Assembly: GCA_030267965.1 (NCBI GenBank)
Contig: BRYA01000300.1
Span: 37,976-101,975, forward strand
Direction: 5' to 3'
Length of the DNA: 64,000 nt
Source of the DNA: Triparma columacea
Taxonomy: Eukaryota > Sar > Bolidophyceae > Parmales > Triparmaceae
Shown here: positions 50,801-62,128 of the stretch, piece after piece
Numbering within the stretch: the first letter of the stretch is position 1
Layout of the letters: the number at the start of each line of letters is the position of its first letter
Made by a program: the position numbers and the translations under genes
Notes under the pieces: model-generated
Told to the model about the DNA's origin: nothing
Database searches by the model: none
Seen by the model: only the letters and a program-made list of their open reading frames with translations

Positions 50801-53800
50801 TGAGACTTATCCCTCTGAAGCCCTTGCTGAAGTTGATGTAACTGCAGTAGCAACAGTTCCGGTACCCAAGCCTGAACCCCCCGCACCGACCCCAATCACC
50901 CCGAAAAGTGCCGCTGCAATCATAGACGACGACTCCCTGGTGGGAGGATCTCTTGCACCCTTCCAAGGCGACCTTACTGTCGACATGCAGCATCCTGGTA
51001 ACTTCAATGACCCTGATAACGAAGACGAGACGGTTTCAGCGCAAGATGGCGCAAAACTGCAAAACGAGAGCTTAGAGAGCAATGCAAGGCCACCTGCAAC
51101 TATCAAATCTCCTTCCCCAGTGCCGCTAGAGGGGCAGTTGGGCGAGAATATTCCCAAGATATCATCATCACCTACAATGGAAACCAACCAAGGGAAAGGG
51201 ATTGGTGATGGGGAAAGGATGGAAGAATTTACGGCTGAACCAAGCCTCTTGGAGGACCCCAGTGCCACTGGAGGATCACACCTTGAATCTCAAATTGGAT
51301 CTCAAGAATCTATGGAGTCAATCGACGATTCAAGCATGAGATCAAATTCTCCTCTCCTTGTGCTTGAGACGCCCATCGGCTCTTCTATAGGCTCTTCACG
51401 TGCCTCCACGCCGGATGTTGAAATGAAGGACGAGGAAAAATCGCCCGAGGCCAATATGTTGGATACTTTTGCAGGAGGCTTGGGCGTGGACAATGCCAAA
51501 GCTTCACCTTCTTCGATGCCAACCTCCAATCTCTTTTCGGCAGAAGATCCCGATCTTAAGGATAGCTACGACATGGCTCTGCAAATTCTCTTCAAGAGAG
51601 AAAGGTCTAGGCACAGAGAAATTGCGAGGAAAGAGGCCAGGGAGAAGTTGCTCCAAGAAGAGAAAGAGAAAGAGGCGAGCGAGAATGCATCTAAGGCCGA
51701 GGCTGAGAAGAAGAAGAAGGAGAAGGAAGAGGAGGAGAGGAAACAAAAGGAGATCGACGACAAGATGAAGGAGTTTGGAGGTGGGTCCGAGAAGGACAAG
51801 AAAGAGAACAAGAAGGGCAAGAAGGGCAAGAAGAAGGGCAAGCAGAAGGAGGAAGTCAAGAAACCTCCTGTCACTTCGAGGATAAAGAAAGATTTTGAGA
51901 AAGTCAAGGCTTCAGGAAGTACATCTGGCAAAAAAATTGGCAGCGACGAGCAATTCTACAAACCAATCGATTGCCATACAATGCGGAAGTTTACGAGAAA
52001 GAGAGACGCCAAGGTCAGGAAGGTAGCCGAGGAGAAGGAGAAGGCAATGCCACTCATTGATAGGGGGGACGCGGAGGAGCTTCAGGCAAACGAGGAAGAG
52101 GAGAGGACGGTGATCATAAGTGAGGACTACGAGCACGCAAACCTGCAAAGGGTCATTAAGAAGAGGATGAAGGGAGACAAAGAGGTGGTGGCAGAGGATG
52201 GGGCCGGTAGTAAGAGTCAAGGAGATACTCTAGACGGCGAGGGCGATAACGATGACGACGACGATGAGGAGGAAGCAAATTTTGCCTGGAAGGCTTCGCA
52301 GTCCACGCCTTATCTCAAATCGGTAGAAGACGAGGGCCCGCCCTCTCTAGGCCGCGATAGCGACGAAGGGGATAACTCCAAGAGGCCGCCATACCGGCCC
52401 ATGAAGAAAAATATGGGAGTCTCCATCTCCATGCTGGACGAGAAAGATGCCACTTCCGTGATACTCGATAGCCTTGGAGAAGCAAGAAGGAAGAGGGTGG
52501 ACATGGAAAGTCTCAGGCTCAAGGCGGAAGACCAGTTCATGATGATAGGCCACGCAGAGTCCGAAATGGAGAACAAAAGAGGGGTTGGAAAGAAGTACGA
52601 GCAACTTGCACGCGAGGCAGAGGCACAGGGTGGCAGCCCGGCTAGGCTAAGCCTCAGAATGCGCCAGGAGGAGGAGAAGCAGAAAGAGGAAGAAGAAAGG
52701 CAAAGGATCGAGGCCCTCAAAGAGGAGGAGGACAGTGACATGTATGATTCCGAGGAGGAGGGGGGGGGGGAGGAGAACTACGACGACGAGGAGAGTTTGG
52801 ATAGTGTCGCTAAGCAGGTCAACATGGGAAGTGTGATGGATGGGGTAAGGAGGAAGAAAAGTAAAATCTACGAGCGTGAGCAGGAATTGAGGAGGGGAAA
52901 GACCGAGAAAGAAGAAGAGGACGACGAAGATACTCAGTGTACAGGGGAAACGGATGAGACCATGTCTTTCGGAATCGACGCCAAGCTCAAAATGGGTGAG
53001 GGAGATGCTATTGGGGCGTCGAGAGCTAGATCATCGTCGAAGAAGGTATCTAGAAAGTCTACGAGGAAGTCATCATCAAGGCCGAGCAGCGGAGAGCCCG
53101 GCGAAATGCCCGATGTTGATGTAGTAGACGACGTGGAAGAAATAGAAGAATTACCTAAAACAGTCTTTACGGCCACCGCTCAGGGGAACAATCCAGAGAG
53201 TGGTAGCAGGACAGGCAGCAGGCCCATCACGGTTGAGTCATTGAAGAGGAGCAAGTCAGTGCAGGAAATAAAGGAGGCACTGGAAGAGAAGCTTAAAGAC
53301 GAGGGCTTTGTCCGGTCTGTGAAGGCATACAGAGTGCAAACTCCTTGCGATGGGAAGATGAGAGGTGAGGCGAGGAGACGTATACGAGCGTAGTGGAAGA
53401 CGAACTACTCCATCAAAGCAACTAACTAACTCATCCTTTTCGCGATTTGCTTCACTCATCAAAGGCGAACAACTCGTCGACATGTACAAGCACTACCCAC
53501 TTCCACTGCCTGTTGCCGACAAGTCGTCCGGAAAAGATTTGGACAATGAGGCCAAGAAAGTGGTCCATAAGGGGGGGGAGAAAATTATCAGTGCCCCCGT
53601 CGTAATGTCGTCGTCCATTGGAGGGGTTAATATCAAAACGAGTCCTGTCCGTTCAAGGATGACAAAGAAAGCGAAGAAGAAGGTTCCAGCGAAACGAACC
53701 GGACTCATGGTATTTGGCACCGCCCCTCCCTCAGGAAATAACGATACTACCGACGGCCTTTCCCTCGATGGAGGGGGTAGCTTTGTTGAGAGCATCGTCG

Positions 53801-56800
53801 ATCTCAGTTCCGCTGGGGGAGTAATCTCAGCGTCTGTAAGCCTAATCTCCGGAAGTGGAAACGGCAGGCAAGCGAAGGATACAGAGGCGGACCTCGTGGC
53901 GTCAAATCATTTCGAGAAAGTAAACTTTAGCGAGAAGAATGACGAGGACGAGGGAAGGTCGCAGACGTCGGACATGGCCTTTGAAGAGAACGAGTTTGGC
54001 TTTTTTGGCATCGGTGGTGATGGTGGTGCCGACGACGACGACGACGACGACTTGGAGGACAAGAGCGTCGAAGATATCGTCGGCGATATAATCGAACAGC
54101 TTAGCAAAAGGTCCGTCATTAGCGAGGCTAGCACGCTGAAAGCGAAGCAAGGCGCAACTGGATCCCTTCACGTGGGGAGTTCGGGCCTGAAACACAAGTA
54201 CGCTGGTCAAGGAAACAAAAACCTAGATGAGAGCGCTGCGGTAAACGAGAAACATGCAAATCAGCAGAAGATGGGGCTCGAAGAAGCCCACAGTCACCAC
54301 TTTGGGAAGAAGACCAACTGGCCCAAGAAGGACGGGAGGGAGCAGCTCCTTCGCGCCTCGACGGCCAACAGCAGCAGCAGGCCCACCAGCAGCATGCTCA
54401 ATTTCCAGCAGAGGATGGGGACTGCAAGCACTTGGAACACCATCTCTTCGAGGCCGAACACCAGCACGAGCTATGGAATCGGGAGCGGCTCGAGGCCCAG
54501 TACGGGACAGTATGCCGCTAACATCCAGATCAGCGAGAATGCGGGCGTCCACATGATGAGGGGCGAGGATGGGATGGAGTACGCGTACAGGGTTTATGAG
54601 AGTAGGGAGGGGAAGAGGGGCATCAGTACCCCTGCCGCACTGCCCACTCAGATGCTCTTCGACGAGACCGGTAGGGCTTACGGGGAGGTTTTAACTTTTA
54701 ATGAAAAGGGGGAGATTGAACAGGACGACGTTACGCAAAGCAGGGCGCAGACGGCAGGAGAGAAGCTCATGAGGGGTGACACTGAAAAACTCACAATCTC
54801 CGGAACCAAGGTTGCCAGGAACTTGAACTCCGCCGAGGGTGGCCCGAGGGGGGGGGCTAGGGAGAGAAAAGAGGAGGGAGGAGCTGTCCTTCGCCCTGCA
54901 ACCTCTCCCATGAACCTTCCCAGCCCCAGCTACAAGACAATGACTGAGGACGACAGGTTGAAAATGTGGAATAGCTTCAAAATGAAGAAAATGAGCAAGG
55001 CCACGGAGGAAGCGTACTTGGCCCTATTGGAGGACGAGGATGACAAGTTGTTTGGGGAGGAAATACCAGTTGGAGATGAAAACGATTTGGGAGACTACGG
55101 TCTTGATAGCATGGTTTCATTGGCCGACTTTGAGTCTGCACTGATGTTTGACCACCCACTGAGGTCTGACATAGAGAGGCTCAGGCTGGAGGGGCCTGAG
55201 TGGGTCCTCGATGGTGATTACAAAGGGGGACCGCACGGGTTTGCGGTGGGGGGCGAGAGTAGCTACGAGGTTAAGGAGGCACTGGTTTTGGCTGCGCAAG
55301 CAAGCGCCGAGCAGGCTTTGCTTGAGAGGGCTGGGGGGGGGAGCGCGGCGGTAAGTTTAGAAGGGAGTGGGGGGGAGAGTGTGGGAGAACAGGGGGAAGG
55401 GAGTGTAGAAGAGGAGGTTTATGACGACGACGATGACTTTGTGGGGGCCGGGGAAGGGAGTTACAGGTTCTTCGACGATGACGAGCTCGACGAGATCGAG
55501 AGAAGCAGTATTGAGGAAGATGCCGGTGTGAGAGGCATTTCTGTGGTAGTCAATAAGACGCCCAAGAAGAAAGATAAGGGGGGGGAGGGGGAGGGTGAGA
55601 CGGAGGTGGGAAATGACGCTTCTACTTTTGTTCAAGACAGCGCATACATGTTCCAGACGGAGAACGACGAGCTGGCCAACGAGGTTGCCGTGCAGGACGC
55701 TTTGAAGAGGTTCAATATGGAGTTGGCTGACGACGAAATGGCGGTTGATCTCATAAAGTTTAAGGATAGCATCATTAGAAGGAGGCTTGACGAGGCAATG
55801 GTCGAGAGTAGGATGTTGGCGGGGGAGCATAGGCCAAAGACTGCGATAGGGTTGGTTGGGGGGGGGGAGCAGCTTGCGCTTCAAGGCGGGGGGGTGACAA
55901 TGAGCAAGATGCCCAAGAGAAGGGAGCCTTTGATTACAATAGGAAAGTTCGAGAGGAGCAAGGTGGAGGTGGGAGGGGAGGAAGTGAAGGAGGAGGGGGG
56001 GGAGAAGGGCGACGGGGCGGATCAGAGCCAGGAGGTCGGGTTGAGTGTTGAGGAGGGGAGTCAGGGAGACGCGAGCTGGGCTCTTGACGACGACAGCACT
56101 GTTGAGGAGGAAGGGGCGGGGGAGATGGACATGTCCACACTACAAGTTGACTTCAAATTTGACAGGGACGAGCGTAAGGGGGAAGAGGACGAGGAGCCTG
56201 TGGTGGAATTGACTCAAGCGGAGGTACAGAGAAAGAAGAGAGTATGGAACAAGACGTCAAGCGCCCCTGCGGCCTTTGATAGCTTTAAGGTGAAGAGGGA
56301 GGATAGCGGCGAAGATTCCATCGAGAGCTTTACGTTCAGTAGGGATAAGAGAGCTAGCACGAGAACTTTGGACACTTCTGAGGGGGAGGGACAGGAGGGG
56401 GAGGAGGAAATTGTAGGAGTCGGAGATGTGGCCGTCTTCAAAAAACCTGTCACCCCTAAGCACGTCCCAAGGGCGCCCCCAGGGGCAGAGGCGGAGGGGG
56501 AGGAAATGGTGGCGATTGCACCTGTGCCTGCGGAGATGCAGGCACAAGTGGCCGTTCCAAAGACTCCTGACATCAAGGAAAAGCTTTTTCTGGCCGCAGA
56601 GGACGGATCCTTGGAAGAGGACGAGAAGAGCCAAGTTTGGGCGTTGGATGATACTGAGAGTAAGGAAGACTACGGAGACTTTCAGGTTGTGGAGGTGGGT
56701 GGCCTTAGTAGCATGGAGGGGTTGGAGGGGAAGGAGGTAGAGGTGGTTGTCAAGAAGGAAAACGAGGAGGTTGTCGAGGAGGCTGTCGAGGAGGCGGTAG

Positions 56801-58100
56801 AGGAAAAAGAGGAGAAGAAGGAGGAGAGGGAGGGGGAGAAGGAGGATGAGAAGGAAAAGGAAAAGGAGGAGAAGGGAATAGGGGACAGCGGGAAAATATC
56901 GCCGTCATCAGAACTTACCAGTGGGAAGATATCGCCGTCGTCAGAACTGTCCTTGGCGAGCGATGATGGGAAAGGGAGGGAGGAGGAGGGTGAGAGCACC
57001 AAGAATATGATCAAGGTCGACGAGGAACTGCTCTTGGGGGGGGGGGGAGCAAAGGCGAAGAAGAAGAAGGACCGCAAAACCACGAAGTCCCCTAAAGTTA
57101 CCAAGAGAACCTCACTTACGAGTGGGGGCACATCAGGAGGTGAGTGCAATTAGCGAAGGGAATCGCGGAAAGGCTTGGACTAAATAAATATACCATGAGC
57201 GAAAAGAGAGGAACAGAACAGAACAGAACAAGAACACCTTGAACCACACTAACCCTCGATTGCACTTCGCTCCTCCCCCGCGCCCCCCCCCCAGCTTCGT
57301 CTGTCTCATCATCGACGACTACAACGCACAAAAGCAGAAAATCCCACGCGAAGAGGAGGAAGTCGAAGAAGGAGACGGAAGAGGACAGAATCATCAGGGA
57401 GGCAGAAGAGGAGGAAGAGAAAAGGTTGAAGGAAGAGGCAGAGGAGGAGGAGAGAATGAGAGCGAGAAAGACAGCCTTCAGGAGGACGACGGTATCCAAG
57501 GCAGTACAGGAGCCGGGGGAGGATATGGAATGGGAGAAGTTTACGAAACAGCAAGAGACGAAAAAGGCCCAGGATAGGGAGAAGAAGGCTTTCTATGAGA
57601 TGATGAAGAATAGCCCTGACAGGATGCACGCGAAGAAGAGGGCGACTTTATTGGGTGGATTGGGAGAAGGAGAGGATCTCGGCCACGTCGACCTGGACAG
57701 TGACGATGAGTGGGAAGCGGTCCCTGACGAAGCTTACGCCGAGCTCATGAAGAAGGAGCACGACCCACTCGACAGGATCAAGGTCAAGAGGCACACGTTC
57801 AAGTCTCTGCACTCCGACGCAAACGACAGATTGTACTTCTCGGGAAGGAGGGGTAAGGAGGTCAGGACGAAGGTCAGGGGCAAGACTTACTTGCTGAAAG
57901 AGAAGCATCATCATGATGACTTCGTTAGGAATACCATGGGGCCGAAGGCTTTGGAGGGGTTGCTAGGGAATGCTGCTGCCGAGTGGGAAGATGAAGAGGC
58001 GGGGGTTGTGGGGGAGGGGGAGGAGAAAAAGGTTGACGGAGAGAGCGAAGGAGTGGGTTTGATGAGTCCCGAGAAGGTCTCCCTGCCAAAAATTGAGTGA
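44814..58100 (+). CDS. Giant (about 4,170 aa) Sfi1-like/ankyrin/coiled-coil protein
   Basis: Eight exons: 44814-45191, 45290-45396, 45509-46821, 46965-47164, 47252-47641, 47730-53364, 53465-57139 and 57295-58100. All seven joins keep frame with good GT(G)AG donors. The N-terminus is basic and Ser-rich. Residues about 210-660 hold Trp-rich helices in a 25-35 residue rhythm (VNIQCWWRCVRH, LHFQCWSVLTRA, FHMWRRWANYRR, RFWNASVRAEHLMKSVFHAW), reminiscent of centrin-binding Sfi1 repeats. Residues about 770-860 are ankyrin-like (ALHCASEH, LLRCGADVWKKDGRGKRPIEG). Long coiled coils, a Pro-Ala-Ile-Glu repeat (about 1710-1810) and Lys/Glu-rich and acidic runs fill exon 6. Exon 7 is acidic and mostly disordered, exon 8 helical. 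A centrosomal or ciliary scaffold is plausible, not shown. It could be two fused models, but no stop, promoter or AT-rich gap separates them. Confidence 0.75.
45432..45461 (+). repeat. AGCAC pentamer microsatellite in intron 2 of the giant gene
   Basis: Six perfect copies of the pentamer AGCAC, then degenerate copies to about 45475. Confidence 0.9.
46897..46952 (+). repeat. TTCGCTC heptamer array before the acceptor of intron 3 of the giant gene
   Basis: Six exact TTCGCTC units plus two degenerate ones (TTTGCTC, TTTGCCC) fill the stretch ahead of the acceptor AACAG at 46960-46964. The same heptamer occurs singly in the 3' part of several other introns in this window. Confidence 0.88.
50484..50776 (+). 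repeat. 18-bp coding repeats (Ala-Pro-Ala-Ile-Glu-Asp type) in the giant gene
   Basis: About sixteen 18-bp units encode hexapeptides of form APAIED, GPAIEK or GPAVED. The plus-strand DNA consensus is GCTCCTGCTATTGAGGAT. The units vary between Ile and Val and between Asp and Lys. It is likely a flexible, charged spacer. Confidence 0.85.
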
Positions 58101-58186
58101 TCCGTAATAACAAACGATGTATCTATTGTGTGTAAACGGGCTTTGTATTTTAATCTCTATGGGACAAAAGTACGGAGCTTGAGGAG

Positions 58187-59802
58187 CTAATCAAACGACA
58201 CGTTCCCACTGTTCTTTCTTGGTTTTGTGGGCTTCTTCTCCTTTCGCTCCTTGTTCAGTTGCCTAATGCGGTCCAAACGGGGAGAGTACGGACTCGCAGG
58301 AGCGACCGCTTCTCGCAATGCATTCTTGTCAACCAATACCTCTATAGTATTGTTGCCATGCATCTCCCTTTGCAGCTGGAGGCTATCCATTCTACCACGG
58401 AGGTTGCTGCTACCCTGGTGCTCCTTCTCCTCTTCTCCCCCCTTCTCTTCCTCTCCCCGCTCCCCTAACTCCCCCCCCCACTTCCCCTCCTCCTTCTCAT
58501 CCTCCTCTCCCGAGTCAAACACCAGACCCACGTTGTCAGGGGAGGTGTGCTTCGGTTCTGACCTCTCGCTCTTCTTCTTGGCCCTCTTTCGATTGATGGC
58601 AGCAACCTTCTTCCACCTTGGCGAATCAGAGTGCACCCCAAACACAGTGTTCGCGCCTTGGAGTGCCTGCTGCAGCTGAATACTATCGCGACGCTCGAGG
58701 AAACGCGTTTTCTCCGCCTGCCACATACGAGCGACGTCCGGACGGAAGGGTTGCGTTAGTGCTTAGAATTGCGCGACGACGTGAATGGTAGCAGTAGCGA
58801 AGTGAAGAGTGGGGGGGAATCATAACATTTGCATGATGGTTGATTGTGATGGTATCAACGATGTCGCTTCGCTCCTCCTCGCGATTCTCTTTCACCCTTT
58901 TGCCCATTCCTATTCTTACCTCCTCTATGTAAGTAGTTGTCTCAATCTCTTCCACCCAAGATGTTTTTGATGACCTGCCAGCACCGCCTCGCCTCCTCCT
59001 TTCTTTCTTGGACTCGGCAAGCTGCGGTGAGGGTTGCATTGGTAGGTTAGAACTGGAGAGGCAGTTGTGGGGAGGGGATGATGTGTCTTGTACGGAAGCT
59101 TTGTGCTGGAGTGCGTGCTTTCTCTTGCCCTCGCTGGCGTATCACTTCGCTTCTCCTCTCATCTCGCCTTACCTTCTCGTTCGCCTTCCTGAGCTTGTCC
59201 GTGCGGGGAGTCGGAGAATCGGACTTGGCATCCTGGTCCTCAGTGTATAGATTGTTCATGTTGTGCAAGAGGGTAATCGAGTCTACGCGATTCAAGCGCG
59301 ACTTTGGGATAGGAACGGGAGTGTAGGGAGAGTTTGGAGTGGGAGATCCCAGATGGGGCTTGGGAGAGTCAATGTTGTCGTCATGGAGAGTATTGTATCC
59401 GTGGAGGTCCTTTAGGAGGACAATTGAGTCCGTTCGCTGGGCGGTGACGAGGGAGGGGGGGGATGAGGGGGGATTGTACATTGTCAACACAAACAACTAG
59501 CAACAAAATCAGGGAGTTCTGTCAGGGATATGGCGAGAGAGAGCGAGAGAACTGACCTTCTTCAGCCCCCTAACGAAGTGTGGGGGAGTATTACCGCTTC
59601 TATGTACAAGGTTGGGGCTCACTGTTGGAGATCCACAAGGAGACGTAGAAACAAAGCCCCTTGCACTGTTCCTTGTCGAAATTGCTGGAGGCCTGTTCCC
59701 TGGGCGGCTTAGGGTGTCTGTGGATGGGCTGACACCATCGTCAACGCTATTGAACTCCTCCACTTCAAAATTAGCCGCGGAGAGGCGATCGCGGCGGCTC
59801 AT
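58187..59802 (-). CDS. Unrecognised protein with a repeated DSI-box module
   Basis: Four exons: 59802-59557, 59496-59173, 59021-58920 and 58717-58187, all phase 0; about 400 aa. The first exon has the less common donor GTCAGT. It is hydrophilic with no signal or membrane segment. It contains a short motif four times: RTDSIVLLKDLHGYNTL, RVDSITLLHNMNNLY, RRDSIQLQQALQGANTVF and RMDSLQLQREMHGNNTIEV. A second element follows each of the last three by 15-60 residues: TPRTDKLRKANEK, SPRWKKVAAINRKR and SPRLDRIRQLNKER. The protein is thus built from a module of an amphipathic DSI helix plus a Ser/Thr-Pro-Arg basic helix. I know no family with this pattern. Ser-Pro sites suggest kinase control, and the helices may be partner-binding peptides. 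Convergent with the giant gene (86 bp gap). Confidence 0.78.
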
Positions 59803-59964
59803 GGGGTTTTAAGACGTGGATGGGGGACAAGACCTGATGTGGGATTCTCTCAAGGGTCACAGCTTTTCTCGAAATATATAATTGAATTTAGGGCCTTTGG
59901 CAATTTTGGGGAGGCAACACTTTACACGCTTTTAAATACGATGCGATGGGTGGGGTATACCGCA

Positions 59965-61587
59965 CTATCTGCTCGCTTTCCTCTTCTTCTTTGCAGGGGG
60001 CGAGGAAGGAGGGGTTGGTAGCGAGGTAGGGGGGACGGGCATTCCACTTAGAACTTCGTCGTCAACACCTTGCGAAGAATTTGTTCTCAGGAAGAATCTC
60101 CCAGTAAAGTAAACCTCCTCGTCGTGATACTCTTCAAAAGAGGAGGAGGCCTCGGAGGATGGCTTCACGGAAACCCAGACTTTTGGGACGTACTCTCCGC
60201 TCATGACTTTTGGGGCGGAAGAGGGGAGGGGAGGGAGGGGGGAAATGGGAGCAAAGGATGCGAGCCAGGAATGAGAGTTGGACAGCACCATGTTTGGCCG
60301 GAGATTGTCAGAGGGTTGAAGTTTCGTTGGGGTTGGGGTCGTGTTGACGCCGCTTCCCCAGAACCCAATCATCACTGTTATCCTTCGCGGGGGAGGGGAG
60401 GACAAAGGAGCGGCTGGGATCCCAGGGACAACGGCATGCAGCAAAGAGCCGTCGAAAGCAAGGAGCCTATTCGGTTTCCCTTCGCAGAGATACCCATCAC
60501 CGCGGTCTTCTTCATTAATCTTCTTGTTGCAAACGAGCGTCGGAGATCCGCCCGCAATCGTCTCAAGAAATAGGACAGTAGATACAATAGGCGAACAAAT
60601 CTAGGGAAAGCGGCGAGCGAAGAAGCGAGTTGTGAAAAAGGGGCGGGGCGCGTAACAATGGAGAGAGTGAGGGTAGAGCGAAAGAGAGAGCGGCTTAGGT
60701 AAGGTATCGTCGCTTCGCTCCTGCTCTCTTCTCCTCTCCTCTCCTCACCTCGCCTCTCGCCAATGCAACTTCATCTAGATCGTAGTGCAACTGATGGTGG
60801 CCCTCTGATGTTCTGGAGTGCGCCCATATCTCAGCTGAAGATGCAGACTCCAGCGAGGGGAACGAGGGGAGAAGGAGGGACCTTACCGTTGAGGAAAGCT
60901 GGTGGAGGAGAGAGGGAAACGAGGGAGGAGAGAGAGGAAGGTTGTAACTAAAGAATCTATCGGTTGGATAACCGTGAGCGGACCAAAATTCAGAAGCAGC
61001 GAACGACTCATGGAGTTGGGAGAAAAGAGATGAGGGGAGTGCTTCGTCAATAATACAATGCGATGGGGGTAGAGAAGTAGGGGGAGGAGGAGGGTGAAGT
61101 GGGCGATTACCGTTGTACTTCAGGACCTCATCCGATAGGCGCAGCTTGAAGCCTAGTTTGTGAAGGTAATCGTCACCTTCTGGTGATTTGCTCAATTGAA
61201 ACGAGGAGAGAGCAAGCTGATAACAGGCTACCGCTCGCAACTTTATCAGCTGGTGGACATAATACTCTTCCTCTTCCTCCTCTTCGTCTTCCGCTTCACT
61301 GTCACCCTCAGGTACAGATTCCTCTAGGAAGATGGAAGCCTCGTCAATGACTTGGGCGAGAGATTTCAGCGAATTATCATCCAATCCAGCCTCACGTCTG
61401 ACCTCTGCTGCCTCAAGTTTCAGAGAGACCCTCTCTGTTGAAGATACGAACCGAAGTATTGACTTTGGTGAGAAAAAGTGACGAGGGGACAACCCAGGAG
61501 AGAGGAGGCATGTGCTTTCAGGGATAAAACGAGACAATAATAGAACTGCTAAAACCACTCACCATATACAAGAGAAGCAGAATTCAT
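59965..61587 (-). CDS. 2-oxoglutarate/Fe(II)-dependent oxygenase
   Basis: Three exons: 61587-61563, 61434-60749 and 60600-59965, phases 1 and 0; about 448 aa. The 25-nt first exon (ATG 61587, donor G|GTGAGT) is less certain; the rest is firm. The N-terminal 150 residues are helical with an acidic run (EAEDEEEEEEEYY). The jelly-roll core has the first iron ligands in HHQLHYDLDE (His-x-Asp). After the intron come PIVSTVLFLETIAGGSPT, the distal His in SLLHAVVPG and the 2-oxoglutarate-binding Arg in PRRITVMIGFW. All ligands are present, so activity is expected. The FxGSLLHAVxPG and RRITxMIGFW signature resembles a group of stramenopile 2OG oxygenases without a known substrate; a protein or small molecule is possible. 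Confidence 0.87.
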
Positions 61588-62128
61588 TGGACCTCTATAT
61601 GGGATGGGATGGAGAGAGAGAGCCGATATTATTATTTTTTCATTCCAATCAATTTTGTCTTGTCCGGTTCCGAGTTTCAAGATAGATTGGGAGACATATT
61701 TTAGTGGCATTCGCGAGTTATAATTACATTCTTCTTCGCACTGCTATATTACCCTTTACTTATAACCCACCAACGTTACGCATTTGGATCGCCTGTGTGA
61801 TTGTGAGAGCTTTAGAGCAGGGTAGTGCACTCTGCGAGGTCATTAGGAACAGGGACTTTGTAAAGAAGTGGAGTTGATTGGGACGATAGAAGGTGAGGAT
61901 TGTATGGAAGGCGAGAGCGGAGGAGGGATTGTTGTGGAGGGAGGATACGGGGGGGAGGGGAGGGAGGAAGGAGGACACAACAGCTTGGCCCAACTTCCAT
62001 TTCGATTGGGACCCCTGAGCAATTAAAAGAATATTGCGGCAGCAGCGGCGACATATATGCGCAAATAGTATTCATCTCGGCTCACTCAACATCTTCATCG
62101 TGTTTGCCCCTCACGCTTTTGCAGGCTG
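61588..62128. promoter_or_regulatory. Divergent promoter region: 2OG oxygenase and last gene
   Basis: About 540 bp. The left part is AT-rich; the centre is G/A-rich. Close to the last gene, GCTTTTGCAG (62114-62123) just before ATG 62129 looks like the 3' end of a leader intron. Confidence 0.45.

Noticed and set aside
57201..57232. GAACA pentamers in the last intron of the giant gene
   Set aside because: Only about four units; treated as ordinary simple sequence.
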